DNA from: Apophysomyces variabilis
Lineage: Eukaryota; Mucoromycota; Mucoromycetes; Mucorales; Mucoraceae
DNA length: 64,000 bases
Direction: 5' to 3'
NCBI GenBank assembly: GCA_002749535.1
Contig: MZZL01000047.1
Coordinates: 1-64,000, forward strand
A program made the translations under genes and the position numbers. A model generated the notes under the pieces. That model was not told where the DNA came from and ran no database searches. It saw only the letters and a list, made by a program, of their open reading frames with translations. Positions within the stretch are counted from its first letter, which is position 1; each line of letters opens with the position of its first letter. Below are positions 1 through 11,985 of the stretch, piece after piece.

Positions 1-1430
1 CAAATCTCCATTCATTCATATATAAGCTGGGTTAGCGAAGGGCGAAGTACGCATTGCTTGACGATGCTTTCTATTTTTGCACCCTTGATCATTCCTTAAC
101 AATCAAAGCCACCTCTTACGTATTAAACGGTATCATCAGCCGGAGTCACCGAATTTGTGACATGAGTGACAGCCTGCCTGGCTCTGTCACCAAGCTGAGT
201 CGCAGCTTTTGATACTTTTCTCAAGCTATTTCAATTTTTGCATTGGCAGACGCTCAGATAGCTCAGAAATATTGCAATCTCCGTCACTCGCTAGCCGAAG
301 CACTAATTTTTTTCCCTAGACGGATATCGAAAATAACATGCTAACCTTACATTATATACACACTTTATCTGTAGAACTGCTTGTTACAGTTAGATCTTTA
401 TGACCTTGTGTGCGGATTGGCAATATAGGTGACGAGTAAGATAGCGATCTTCTGCACTTCATTTATTTGTACATTTACTCTCCACGCACAGACGTTGTAT
501 ATAAAGATGGATCCTGAAATCTCAGGATCCTCACATTTCTGATACTCTCAATAACAGTTACCATTGCTGACACATATCCCCCAACACCGCTTCCTCGCCC
601 ATATCTTCTATACTTACGCATTCGTTCTTCGTAAGTCGATAGCGACGTTGGCCATAGGCCATGCTATTACATCATCTACGGTCCAGCTCTAACTAAAATT
701 AAACTGGAACAAAAGCAGCACAAATGATAACAGAGAACTTTGTTTATTTGCTGTAACGATACTATCAAGCTTCTTTTATTTCTCTTAAAACATTGTAGCT
801 AAAATATAAAGGTATATATAATGAAAGCAATAGACTACATACGTAGAAAATAAAAAAGAAAAAGCTCATTCTATATATCAAAGATAAATTACACGAAGAA
901 TTTCAATGTCTCACTTCTCTTTCTTTCTTGCAGGAACCTTCTATTGGCTCGTTCCTTTATTCACTGAGTGTATATAGCAAAGTGAATATAGATAAACCAT
1001 AGAAGTTTCGTTTATGGGCATTTTTCATAGTGCTAAGAAATTGGATATGTACTTATTGTATAAACTACAGTATTATGAAGATTTACAATAATCCCTTTTA
1101 ATGTTTGCATAACGAAAAACATCAATTACGCCATCGAATATAATGATTATTTTATAGTGATCATCTTCAGTATTTGACAGCCGACTGCAGAATGATTCAT
1201 TGTCTTGAACTATACTGTACTGTTACATAATCCAAGGAGAAGCATTCACAATGAAATGATTTGTTTAAATACGTCGTATTTCAGCAGTTGATTCTTATTC
1301 TTAACACTTCGCTGTCTACACTCCCTCAAATATTTATTTACTTATCCTTTTTATTGTACTATTTTTTGTTATATGGTAAAGTAAAATACAAAAAACAAGC
1401 ACTGCCTACTAAGGTTAAAAACATGGTAGC
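1..1430. other. Gene-free stretch upstream of Fanzor locus 1
   Basis: I see no reading frame with recognisable protein character, no tRNA-like fold and no clear repeat boundary. It is AT-rich with scattered stops. It may include the 5' flank of the Fanzor-like pseudogene that follows. Confidence 0.4.
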
Positions 1431-1501
1431 TGCCAGATTTGAAACCCAGGTCTTAGTATGGGCGATGCCATCAGTTGTAGCCCCACTACAAATTATGAAC
1501 A

Positions 1502-2033
1502 GTACATGCAAACAGTGATTGCTGGGACTAGAGGACGGCCGATATTAAAAGAGAACCGAAGCAAGGCGCTACAATGCTTGCAAGCAAGGGGTATACAAAC
1601 CGTGTCTAAGCTTTTCAACACCTCTCCGTTAGAGGCTGCATTATCTGTAGCTGTAGTGCGCTGCTTAGGTGACAAGAAGCATGCTGTATCCCTACTATTA
1701 TCTGATAACCAAACCATTCCAGCAAATGGCCTTCTACGTCTGGTTGCTATTGCCAAAATGTACAACATTCGGGTGTACCTGTTCTCCACGCAGAGCAAAC
1801 CTAAAATGATTGGAAACAATCAGTCAGTCTATAACGTGTCGCTTCTTCATGAAGTGGACTCTCATACGGGAACCAGTCGTTGGGTTCCTTTATATATCAC
1901 AAGGTTTACCTCTCTGAAGTTACCGGGTCCTGAAACCGCAATCAAAAATTACCTTTTATATCACCTGCTGCGACGAAGAAAAACGTTGTGGGAGAGCGAA
2001 GGAAGAAAAAAAGGCGTGCACCACTTGGCGTAA
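1502..2033 (+). other. OTU-like relic domain at the front of Fanzor locus 1
   Basis: The translation holds a stretch resembling OTU-type cysteine protease domains found in transposon proteins: ALSVAVVRCLGDKKHA, then NIRVYLFSTQ, then a tail ending RWVPLYITR that sits where the OTU His strand would be. I cannot identify a catalytic Cys with confidence. The frame breaks near 1985, in a purine-rich run, and continues in the next frame into an intron donor at about 2069. It may be a separate gene fused by decay to the Fanzor remains. Confidence 0.3.
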
Positions 2034-3156
2034 CAGAAGAAGTTATTAAGGATGAGTTACGAAAAGAAATGTAAGCAGGATCATTATTTTTACTTGAACA
2101 TCATCTAGATACATAATATCACAGAAATAAGAGGATACATTTGAAATTTTCCAGAATTACAAGAAACAAAAATCCAACTCGAGCTGCTTTAGAAAAATTC
2201 AAAGAGAAATTCATGAAGCGAAACAAGACGCCTAAAGGGTTGATAACTAGCAGCGGAAGCTCGGATCATCTTTTCAAAACCTTGAAAGAGAAATACGGTA
2301 CAAAGGCTTCTCCATCTGCTCTTGAACAACATTTCAAAGGCCCGGATAAACCAGTGTTGCTCTTGAACGATATGGCAAAATTTTTTTTTATTGCAATCAG
2401 TTGAAAAAGATCACTGATCACGAAATACAAGCTGCATCAATCAAGGATTCCAAGAGAAAAGCAAGTGATATAGACGGTGATGATAATGAAGGTGACAACA
2501 GAAGTGGTAACGAGCCAAGTGAGGATGAGAGCAATGCGATGAAGAAGACGATAACCATCAAGAGTACATTCGTGTGGCTACCACAACTTTGCGAAAACTT
2601 GTTCGCCCAGATATCGATCTTGATACTGTAAGATCCCGCTTGCTGATGACACAGGAATCAAATTCGAGAGTGATAAGCAATATGCAAACTGTTTTGTCTC
2701 ATTTTACGGATATGGTTTGTCGTTTGACATGTTTACTACCGAGAAGCTAAACATCTCCTCGTTAGGTACTTTGAGGCGATGTGTACCAATTCATTGGATA
2801 TGACAATTACAGCACTGAAATCAATCTAGCAGACGCTTTCCCTGCTGATTATGACTTTGGCAATCATAAAGCTAAACACAGTATAGTCTCTCTGTCTTTT
2901 ATTAATGCAGACGCCGCTGTCGATTCAAACATATTCACTTTTGCTCAGTTCCAAAACATGTTCCACAGCACGGTTGGCGGTATATATACAGAGCAGATGT
3001 ACGTTTTACATTTTATAGTATTCTTGCTAAATTTTTTTTGGACTGCAGACCTAAACCATGGTTTAGCATAAATAGTGTGCTATCCTCCCTGGTCGATCCC
3101 AACGATGATGCTGTGGCGTCACAGTTTCAAGCCGATTCTTTAAGGGCATTGTATAC

Positions 3157-3288
3157 CACTATGGGAAATTTTTCGTCGGGTTCGTCGTGTGCCTGTTAAA
3201 TTACGATGAAATTCCCGACGAAACAGGAGGAACCCGACGAACCCGACGTCGATTACCCGATGAATCCGACGAAAAATTTCCCATTGTG
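3157..3288. mobile_element. MITE 1, CACTATGGG family, inside Fanzor locus 1
   Basis: A 132-bp element with imperfect terminal inverted repeats: CACTATGGGAAATTTTTCG at the left and the complement of CACAATGGGAAATTTTTCG at the right. Both ends continue into CGTCGGGTT-type repeats. There is no coding capacity. It interrupts a readable stretch (..SLRALYT before it, RDRYVLNKAM after it), so it inserted into what was once coding sequence. Unlike its two relatives it has no clear 3-bp target duplication (tac on the left, aag on the right). Confidence 0.8.
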
Positions 3289-4395
3289 AAGCTCGACGGG
3301 ATCGTTACGTCCTTAACAAAGCGATGAGTGAAGTAAGCAAAAAAGGGACGGCCAAAGAGAAAAGCAGCGCTTCAACAAGTCGCTCACGAAAACGAAAGCG
3401 TAAAAGGTAAAAGCGCAGTAGGCAAGCAACGCCATCCGCCAAAGCAAAGATCACCGAAGGGTATATGCCGCAGGTAAGTACACTTTAATCTGAAGAGATC
3501 ATGAAAGATTGATAATTAGTTTAGATGCTGTCTGTCGTTAAGCCACTTTTTGAGGAGAATTCGATCCCTGTTTGCGGCGTGGATCCCGGTATCCGGACCA
3601 CTGGTGTGTCAACAAGTACGACATCTGCATGGATGATACAGCGGATACGGGACTTTAAAAGTAACACAACGACAGAGCTACGGCACGATATTTACAATAC
3701 CTGAAGTTTCCGAACATGAGCTGTCAACCATCACTCGCGCTCGAGCAGACATCGTCTGCGCAGAGAACGAGCCAAGAATGCTGAGAAAGAGGGGACCGAA
3801 GCTGAGAACAGGAGAATTGAACGTGAAAAGCGTACTAGAGAGGTGTTTACCCAGAAAGCATACCACAAGTATGCTGACATCGAACGTATGCACTTCCCCC
3901 CAGACATGATTTTTCAAAAAGCTGTTCATTTTTACGGCCATTGGCAGCCCACCAATTCTCGCATTCGAGGACATGCTCGCAGGGGACTCAAACGGTTACG
4001 TGGAGTACAACGACGAAAAGGCTTGGTAGTTATTGTGAACGAATACAACACTAGTAAGACCTGCCACTGGTGTCTCAAGCCTCTACAGTTACAGAAATAC
4101 CGAGGGAAGGACGGCAAGGTCAGGAAGTGTAATGGAGCTGTCTGCTGCGTGAACCCCAACTGTGTTACCGTTGTCAACGGCTGTAGCACGATGAACCGGG
4201 ATGCGAATGCGTCGAAGAGCATTGCACTTAAAGGCGTGTCCATGATTGTCTCAAAAGATGGAAGTCAAATCCCGATGTTCAGCTCTTAATATCAAGCAAT
4301 TACAAGCTTGCTCAACAATTTGCTAGTCAACCAACCCCGGTTCGACTTCTGCATGGCCCGTGAAGGGCAATTACCTAGTAAGTACAAGCACTGCT

Positions 4396-4876
4396 CTATA
4401 TCGGTGACTGATTTTTTGTCGACACTCCGTTGGTATTGATCCTTAGGCATACGAGATCCGCTTTTGCGATGCAGTTGCGATTGCAAGTGCGCAATTGATC
4501 AGCTTGTCGAAAAGAAACCTTGCAATCGATACATATGCGGCTTAAATGTCGATTTGACTCTGGATATGCTAGTGTGCAAGCGGGATTGTTGCAAACTTTG
4601 AGTTTGAAGCCGTTTCTTGATCGCAACGTTGCTACCTTGCATGGTAACAGTTTATTCATCTCTGCCAAGACTTTTGCAAGACTTGTGCGTTCTTTCAGAT
4701 TTCAACAGTAGCTGTTTTGCTTTCTTGGCATCGAAGTGTATCTTTATATAGCAATATGTATTCCATGCTTCTCTAGAAAAATGACATATCACTCCCACAG
4801 ATACATGGTCAAGTATATCCAACAGACGTTCTTCTAAATACATACAAAAATAGTCGCACTGCACAGGAACCGTCAT
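4396..4876 (-). other. Cysteine-rich broken reading frame, unrecognised
   Basis: Two overlapping minus-strand frames (4876-4652, then 4668-4396) read as one protein if a single frameshift is allowed near 4660. The second part is Cys-rich (VCNNPACTL, RICIDCKVSF, LRTCNRNC), suggesting a zinc-binding fold. It lies just downstream of the Fanzor relic on the opposite strand and may be another transposon remnant. I do not recognise the family. Confidence 0.25.
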
Positions 4877-5756
4877 CTTTGCTTCACACCAGTGCCGTTC
4901 GATAAACTTACATCCAAATCTCTATTAATGGTAAAGTCGAAAGTTGAGTTATCTTCTGTCCGAACTATCTCTAATACCTCATTTTGCTCTATAGCATCTA
5001 CCTTCAATGGCTAGAATGTGCGCAGCACAAGATTGATTGACTGTTTGGAGCGTAAAATTGGACATACTGAAAAGTTTTCTATCAGACAGCCGTTGTTCCC
5101 GCTCCTGCAATATCTGTACATTATCAGGACTCTAACAAACTCGGTTGTGCTTACTGTTTGAATGAAGTACGTATGTATATCTGTATTGATTAGCCAAGAA
5201 AAGACGAATAACTGCTTCAGCAAGGATTTTCTACGGCCATTGGTCCACTTGTGGGCCTGGTTCGGTTAGCTACCTGGAACCGAAGCATGCATTTTAGTTT
5301 GTGAGAGCGTGACGAACAAAAAGCATCATTGCCGATTTATGTGTTTGTCACCGTGATACCTTCGCTTGTACCACATTTATCGTCTTTTGTTACAGGCATT
5401 AATTTTCGTCAAGTTATTTTGCTTACGTCTCCTGGTGTGCTTATTTCTTTTGATGTGTTACCCACTTAAACAGTATATTCGATACATAGAACAAAAAGAC
5501 AGCAGCTTTTATAAATAATGTGCCAAATGACACAAAAAGTTGCAATAGTTCCAAACCTAACTATACTACTGACCGGGGTTGTGAAAATCGTCCTTCGGTT
5601 GCAGATATATAACACCTGTGCAACACAGTATCAAACCGGGAAACGCTTTAAGCTTTTCGTGCAGATTAAAAAAATGAAGGCTGGACATCTACTGTACTAC
5701 AACATTCCGCTGCGGCATTAGATGTCATTCAGGCCTCACTTGTAGAATTAAATGTA
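4877..5756. other. Gene-free stretch
   Basis: No supported gene. Short frames near 5011-5223 and 5518-5721 show no recognisable features. The last 70 bases before element copy A read AALDVIQASLVELN in one frame, possibly the stub of an older repeat. Confidence 0.4.
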
Positions 5757-6157
5757 CTTTATTTCCAAAAATTAAAGTCGCATCTAGCAAATTCACTTGG
5801 CGCATTTTGGAAACTGGGCTTGATGCTAACAAATTACATTAATTGTCGTGTTATAAGAGTTCGAGTTGACCACTTTTACATACCTGTCAGAAAACTGACG
5901 ACGCCATACCCATCTCCCCGCCAAGTGAATGCAAGATGCATATATAAATTTCAATTGGTGAGTAATAGAAGAAAAATAACAATAGTATTCAATGACACTT
6001 ACTAAATACCGGGCGTAAAAGCCCTATCCACTTGACTCGTGGATCGTTTTCTGCCTTTTTGCTTGCTGCCTCTTAGATCGCCTTAAAGGAGCTCGGGATG
6101 ATTGCGGTCTTTCTTCTTCTCGTCGGCTGATTCGTCTGCGAGACCTGGATGGTTCAA

Positions 6158-6478
6158 CTATGGTCTCTGTCCGGTAGCTCTTCTCTGACTTCGTACAGAG
6201 TGAGTGATCATTGTTGTCTCTTCTTCTCTAGGATGTACACATGAGCAGAATAATAATTGAAGAGGGCGCCGTAAGGCAAAGGAATATGAAAAGTTTGACC
6301 TGCACTGATTCTGGAGCTTTGAGATAAGAGAGTGGATTTCTTCACACGACGGATAATTTAACGGTTTTAGATATATTCTCTTTTTTGCTTTATAGCGTCC
6401 TGGAGACATCTTAAAGTCTTTAAAATGAAATTCTGTCAATTCGCGGAAGAGAAGCAATATCGATTTTTGATCAAACAA
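6158..6478 (-). CDS. Short basic ORF inside element copy A
   Basis: A 106-codon frame found in copies A, B and C with only a few substitutions in C. The likely methionine is internal, at MSPGRYKAKKRIY. The product is Lys/Arg-rich, ends ..SVRSQRRATGQRP, and the following codons stay basic. Conservation in three copies may reflect recent common origin rather than selection. It lacks a recognisable transposase motif; I cannot assign a function. Confidence 0.35.
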   Translation of the reverse strand: MFDQKSILLLFRELTEFHFKDFKMSPGRYKAKKRIYLKPLNYPSCEEIHSLISKLQNQCRSNFSYSFALRRPLQLLFCSCVHPREEETTMITHSVRSQRRATGQRP

Positions 6479-6861
6479 GATTGAGTTTATTCAGTGGTTC
6501 AAATAAGTGCAAAAAATAATAATCGTGTCCGCCCGGGCTAGATCAATCTGATAAAAATTGAGAGGGGAATAGAAAAATATCGGGGAAGGGCGTGAGTACC
6601 AAAAAAGCCTTTTTGCAAGGAAGAAGCGGGCGATAGCAGGCCGGACAGGGGCCCTGATGCGACGGATAGCTTTTGCGGATATATCAATATGTATTAGGCA
6701 TGTGGATTGAATGGACGGGTTTGTATTAGAGGAAATAGATTCAACTGACTTGGCGTTTAGGGAAACTAGAGTCTATCATCTCAAGAAGCGAAGCGTTGTG
6801 TTGTTTGAGCCTACTAATTTCAGCCTTGGCAGCAGCGAGTTCTGCTTTTGACTGTTTACAG

Positions 6862-7904
6862 GTGAAAATTGATTTATTTAATGACGGTGAACGCAGCGTT
6901 TTTCTAACCATGTTCGCTCTCGTCCGGTCCGCAAAGAAAAGGAAATGAAAAAACCCTTGTTTGGTAACAGGGAAAAAAGGAAGGAGGGCGTGGGAAAAAG
7001 TTACAGATGAAAGGAAGGGTGGGGAGATGTCGAGGTAGCTAGTCGGAATTGATCCAGTGCAAAAAATTTTGGGTAGTGGGAAGGTCAGGAGTGAGATGAC
7101 AGTCGGTATGGGAGCTATCAGGGTGGCAAGCCTGATCAATTTCTGTTAAGATCTGTTGAAGTAATGGCCAAGTGCGACTCCAATACAACCGCTGCTGTGG
7201 GAGACGAGGTGCTTTGTGAGGGAGGCGATTGAGTACGGTAGAGATTGGGTCATGGATTGTTGAGGGCACTTGGAAGCGAGAATGAGTATCGAAGCAGCGG
7301 ATAAAGTGGTTGCGACTGGTATGACCATGTCTGCAACGGGGACAGGATCTCAGTTCCCCCCCCCAGGCATCCAACCTAAACGCCAGCGAGTGCACCGGCT
7401 ACGTTCCATGCGGGTCATAGGGATCCAGTTAATAGGGTCTCTACCTAATGAGGGTCGACAGGCAGTCAACAGTACTGCATTATTTCCTGATCGGCTTAAG
7501 GATAGGTTTTCAGAGCGGAAAGTGTGGAACAGGGCACGGAGATCAGAGGCGTTAGGATTGCTTGTTTGAGCAGTAAGACGGGTCCATAGTGTAGTTTGCT
7601 GCAGCTTGGACCAGTGACTGGTGGAATAGTTAGTGAAGTGTGCGATAACCGTTGCAAGTAAGGTATCATCAGGTAAAAGGTGTGCTCGTAGCACAAATTT
7701 AGCTTGTGGATAAGCTACATGTTCAGCCATTGACGGGAGGTTGGTCAAATGCCGCATAACGCTAGTGGAAGCAGAGCGGTGAGAACCATAACAGAGGCGG
7801 AGACACTGTGCCTGAGTCGATTCCAGGAGCGCAAAGTCGGGGAAGGTGAATTTCGTAATTGCAATACCATACTCAATTTTGGGGCGTATGAATTGGCGAT
7901 ACAA
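6862..7904 (-). mobile_element. 5'-truncated LINE (ORF2 C-terminus) nested in copy A
   Basis: This 1,043-bp insert is bounded by a 16-bp perfect direct repeat, CTGTAAACAGTCAAAA on the minus strand (7905-7920 and 6846-6861), which is its target-site duplication. It encodes the C-terminal part of a non-LTR reverse transcriptase: the thumb-like YRQFIRPKIEYGIAI and LESTQAQCLRLCYGSHR segments, then a terminal CCHC-like motif (CPRCRHGHTSRNHFIRC). A run of nine C/G bases at 7356-7364 puts the CCHC part in another frame. The 3' end is AT-rich with no long poly(A). Confidence 0.75.
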
Positions 7905-7917
7905 TTTTGACTGTTTA

Positions 7918-8104
7918 CAGCGCTTCCCCGCTAATATCAATGACTTGGTTAGAGCCTATCGATTGAAAATAGGCGGGAGTCACAGTAACGGGGAGATGCA
8001 ATGGCTTGAATTAGCATAGAAACCTCTTTTTCGGGAATCTCAAAATGATTGAAAATAGGCGAGGATTGACATTAACGAAGATTGACATTAGCGGGGAGGC
8101 ACTG
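7918..8104. mobile_element. TA-flanked MITE nested in copy A
   Basis: A 187-bp element bounded by TA, with inverted ends CAGTGCCTCCCCGCTAATG and CAGCGCTTCCCCGCTAATA. It has no coding capacity, and internal GATTGAAAATAGGCG units repeat. Its end lies inside the target duplication of the adjacent LINE, so the LINE arrived after it. Copy C of the host element lacks it. Confidence 0.75.
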
Positions 8105-8284
8105 TAATAGCGGGCATGGGGAGAGCTCAAGGATGTGGATGCCCTTTTAAAATGAGGTAAAGCGGTAGCTAAGCAGAAAAAGGACGGCAATGAGTTTTTT
8201 TTCTCATTTGTTGCGACATTTAATTCCACTGGACTGCGACTTCGTTTTTCATAGTTTGCGAAATTGTTTTTGGGAGATACTGTA

Positions 8285-11200
8285 TGATGCAATCTTCTCG
8301 TTTATTGATGGGATGCTTAATATATGTTAGAATTACAACCGCGAAAAGTACCCTGTTATCGTAGGCTGGCGTGTTAGCCAACAATAGGTACAAAAAGAAT
8401 GATAAACTATGATATCTATAACTCTACTTACTAAAAGCAAAGAGCCAGTTTGGCAACCTTGATCCATAGCTATAAAAGTAGAAAACTTTGGCATAATGCA
8501 ACAGCCAAACTGTAGAGAAAAGGAGTTAAGGATAGAAAAACTGGGGCAAATATGTGTTATTGGTAACAGCTTCAACCAACAGTGTAACAAGTCGATTCAA
8601 ATTTTCTTGTCTGTTCGCTTCTTGACAATATCTATTATTCAATCCTTCTTTTCAACTCAATTCTATGCGACGTACTAGCCCGTTTAATTCTGTGACTTCA
8701 GATCGACGAATTTATGGTTGTGAGAGCATGCTCCACGTCAAATACGTACTCTGTAGACTTACGTTTACTAAACTTCAACGGTAACAGTCCCATGTCACGG
8801 CCCTTGAGGGTTATATCTATGCTGATTCAAAGCATCAATATGATTAGAAAAGAAAAGACCGAAAGGGATCACGTACGCAAATGTGATCATGGGAATTTTA
8901 ATCAGCGTACACGGAATATCCATGCTCAGTTCTCGAGAATGCAACTGTCCAAGCCAGAGAAGAAGAAAAGATACTCAATGTACATATCGTTAATCTCTAG
9001 AGACGCCATATGGTTTCTCTTAGGGCAAATCTGTTTTCCTGAACTACAAAGACAGTTTTTGCCCCCATTAGCGGAGGCAAAGCAAAGTTCAGATGTTACA
9101 TATTCAGGAGAATTACGTCTAAAGATAAGTGGTAGAAAGAAAAAATGAAACTAGGGGATAAAAATGTTTGCAAAGACTTAGGTGGCGTTTAATGGCAAAT
9201 TTAGTAGACAATAGCTTGAAATAAGTTACGACTGTTGGTTTGAGAACCGAAACAGCACTGTAGTCTCTAAAGTACCGTATTCACCCCGAATATGCGTAAG
9301 AATCTTGCCGATTAGCAACTAGAGGGATGCAAGGAGGTCATTCAGGGACGCTGTGGCCACACGAGCTACTATTTACTTGTTTCCATAACCTAGTCAACAA
9401 TCGGATGCATATTGTGGAATGATACGATGACTTAAGTTCATTCAACCATTTTTGTTAAGATTTCAAAACAACGGTCAATATCTGATAACATGGTAAATTA
9501 CTGGACTTTGAATAAAATGATCGTAGAATACCGTAAAAAACAAATAATTAATAGTTTAAGCATATTGATATTCACGTCTATATTTACATAGTGCAGGAAT
9601 TAAAACTTTCCTTGGGAAAGGCGAGAAACGGAAACTTAGATGTATTAACTATAGGATTCAAACAAATTGCAGATTCGCTTGCAGTAACGTCCTTTCTCCA
9701 CTGCAAGCAGACGCATTTATATCATCCCTTTCTCCCTGCAGCTGTTCCGTAATTTGTCTTAGCATGCATTTAGAAGCATTATGTTTGTAGAAAGTGACAA
9801 AGCATGTGTAATAGTTCAAAAAATAGGTCATTGCGTATTTGCAGTAAGCTATGTAACATGTCTTGGGATTGCGCCATTAAAGATCCTGGTAGGACAAGGC
9901 TATTCAACTGACAGTACGTATATAGATAGGAGTTGTGACATTCAAAGCGAGCGAAATGAACAGTTTGATCAAAACTCATCCTTTACAAGACTTTTAAACA
10001 GTGCAATCAGAAACCCGAAAGATCTCTATCCACACTTAATAGCATTTTAATCCTTTGTGCAACGAAAAGACATAACAGGTATTTCTACATTTACAGTCAC
10101 AATATCTATTTCTATGCAAGTTTTCGAAAAATCTCTAGAGGCAAAAGACAGCAAGATAGACAGATAACGTTTGTATTCGTGCTAAAAGATTCTCGACTTG
10201 TAGCCATGACTATACGTGCTCAAGGTATCATATCGAAGGGTAAGCATGATGATACACTGTAGGTATCATCTTGTGTAACCACAAAGCTTTGATGTAGAGA
10301 GCGGCAACCGACATGACCCTGCCGTCGTAGGTCGATGAGATGAATGAAGCTTTTATTCTCTGCAGGATACACGCAAACTCCGCAATTCTCAATAAAACAT
10401 TACGTAGATCCATAAAATCCTAGGCTCTCCTGGCTTACACGGCACTCCGAAACAAAAATCGTACTTACCGAAACCAGAAGTGTATTTTCGCTACGTCATG
10501 TGTATCAGTACAAACGTAATCCGCAACTACAGGCAGAACCAAGGGGGTAGAGAGGAGTTCTCAGACGAGGGACAAGACGTTTCTGCATTGAACGCAGGGA
10601 AACTCTGTCTTTTTCGGTAATATTTTGTGTGTTGCTGAAAAGAAAAAATAATCCTAAAAGAACCTATAATGACGAGACGTTGGAAACACAAGGTATCTGT
10701 GCTTGTGGACTTGGGACAGCTTGTTGGCGAAAAGAAAGTGGCATACGAAGGTTTGCTAAGTCAGCTCGCACAAGCATCCCTGTTGCATTTTTAGAAAAAG
10801 CTGCCCCTTAACAATTTTTTCTTGCTAGATAATTGTCCCGTTGTTCTAATTGTTTGAGCCATTGCATTGTTTAGTGAAATGAACGTGATTCTGATTCAAA
10901 TACCTTCACGGGGTTTGTTCTCGTACTTAAGATGGTCTGGAACGTTTTCGCCATATCGCAATCCACAAGAATTGAATAGATTTTCCAGAGTTTTGGCTCA
11001 TGGTCCTATTGCTAAGCTGACTTTTTTTCTCACTAAGCCATGCAAGGAAAAGCTTTTTCGCACTGCCTTCAAAAGAATGTGTGGGAACATCCCATCTTAT
11101 TGAATAAAGAAAAAAACCTGTATTTCCGACTATAACGATGTTCTGCGTCAGTTTGCGCATGGAGTTCTTTTATCATGTTTCTAGCTACCCTATTTCAGTT

Positions 11201-11985
11201 TTTTTCCACAATATTTTATCCGAAAAAAAGAAAGATACTAATCGTATTGTTTGTACCAATGTCCAGTTAAGCCATGACCATATGGATAAGGCGCAGTGAA
11301 TTTAAGAGATACTTATATATACATCGTCTTCCAAAATAGATACTTATTAGTGCCAAGGTTTAGAAGGGCAGTATTCTGAAAAGAGCTGCAGTAACCTTGT
11401 CCAGACCATTTAGCATAGGCCAAGTCATAGGCAAACTTTATTTGATATTGCAGTGGTTGATAATGCGCATCAATAAGTGCACATATGGTAGAGTACCCTA
11501 TTGCTAGCGGATACTCTTACTATGATATAGGACGTCAGTCGTCGGACGCCAATTGGGCCCGATTAGTCTGCTATTCGGGAAGTTGTCAAGTTTTTCCGCG
11601 TTTTGTTTTCAAACGTTTCGTGATGCTATCAAAATGGCAACTTTTGGTTTGGGGGACTCTAAAGGAGACATGACAGGGATGGAGTTCAGGTACCACGGAA
11701 CGTCATTGATGCGACTTGTGTAGATAAACCACTGCTCGGTGTGTCTACAGTGTCCAAGTAATAGAAAAAAAGTGTAATTGACTGCGGCTTTGGCTTCTGG
11801 GTTTGGTTTAACTTTATCAAGGAGAAAAAAAAGTTGATCGGAACCTTTTCATATTCATCCATTATAAGAACCAACTCCCCGGTGGCTGTATACAGAAATT
11901 AGGAGGCGATCGTACTAGCGGTATAAATACCAAATGTTTACAATGTCATTGCCACCTCATTCGTTCTTTTTTCCCTCTCTGTAGT
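8285..11985. other. Gene-poor 3.7 kb between copy A and the CarRP-like gene
   Basis: I find no gene I can support. The longest frame (8714-9148, +, 144 codons) has no recognisable domain and ends in a poor-complexity basic tail. Frames at 9781-10050, 10867-11103 and 11485-11673 look like chance. There are no clear transposon ends in the stretch. The last 100 bases before 11986 are pyrimidine-rich and would serve as the 5' region of the CarRP-like gene. Confidence 0.4.

Larger units (their letters stand above)
1458..4289 (+). pseudogene. Fanzor (eukaryotic TnpB-like) gene, decayed, locus 1
   Basis: The 3' part (about 3525-4289) encodes the C-terminal half of a Fanzor/TnpB RNA-guided nuclease. 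A RuvC-I motif (CGVDPGIRTTGV) lies near 3570-3605. A VNEYNTSKTCHWC segment and a second cysteine group (KCNGAVCCVNPNC) form the zinc ribbon. A RuvC-III motif (MNRDANASKSI) lies near 4190-4230. A 51-nt intron (3474-3524, GTAAGT..TTTAG) precedes RuvC-I. Between RuvC-I and the zinc ribbon the frame is broken near 3700 and again near 3905. Upstream, 1458-3156 reads as a broken series of exons: an OTU-like stretch (about 1500-1910), an intron at about 2070-2148 that restores frame, an acidic region and helical segments, with frame changes near 2385 and 2540. A MITE at 3157-3288 interrupts the series. Fanzors are transposon-encoded OMEGA-type nucleases. That the OTU-like part belongs to the same gene is inference. 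The locus is not functional as it stands. Confidence 0.72.
5757..8282 (-). mobile_element. TA-flanked nested composite element, copy A
   Basis: A 2,526-bp element flanked by TA on both sides (5755-5756 and 8283-8284). Its ends are imperfect inverted repeats: CTTTATTTCCAAAAATTAA at the left and the complement of CAGTATCTCCCAAAAACAA at the right. A CAGT end and a TA target are typical of Tc1/mariner-type elements. Copy B (15070-17595) has the same length in opposite orientation, and the reading frames of the two translate identically. Inside, from the right end inwards, lie a leader, a MITE (7918-8104), a 5'-truncated LINE (6862-7904), a short coiled-coil-like frame and a basic frame (6158-6478). 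I see no DDE transposase, so it is probably non-autonomous. Confidence 0.8.

Noticed and set aside
4325..4375. tRNA-like B-box (GGTTCGACTTC)
   Set aside because: No matching A-box or cloverleaf arms could be folded around it. No other convincing tRNA was found.
8714..9148. 144-codon frame
   Set aside because: No recognisable motif, no neighbouring gene structure, Met and Arg scattered without domain pattern; kept only as part of the gene-poor stretch.
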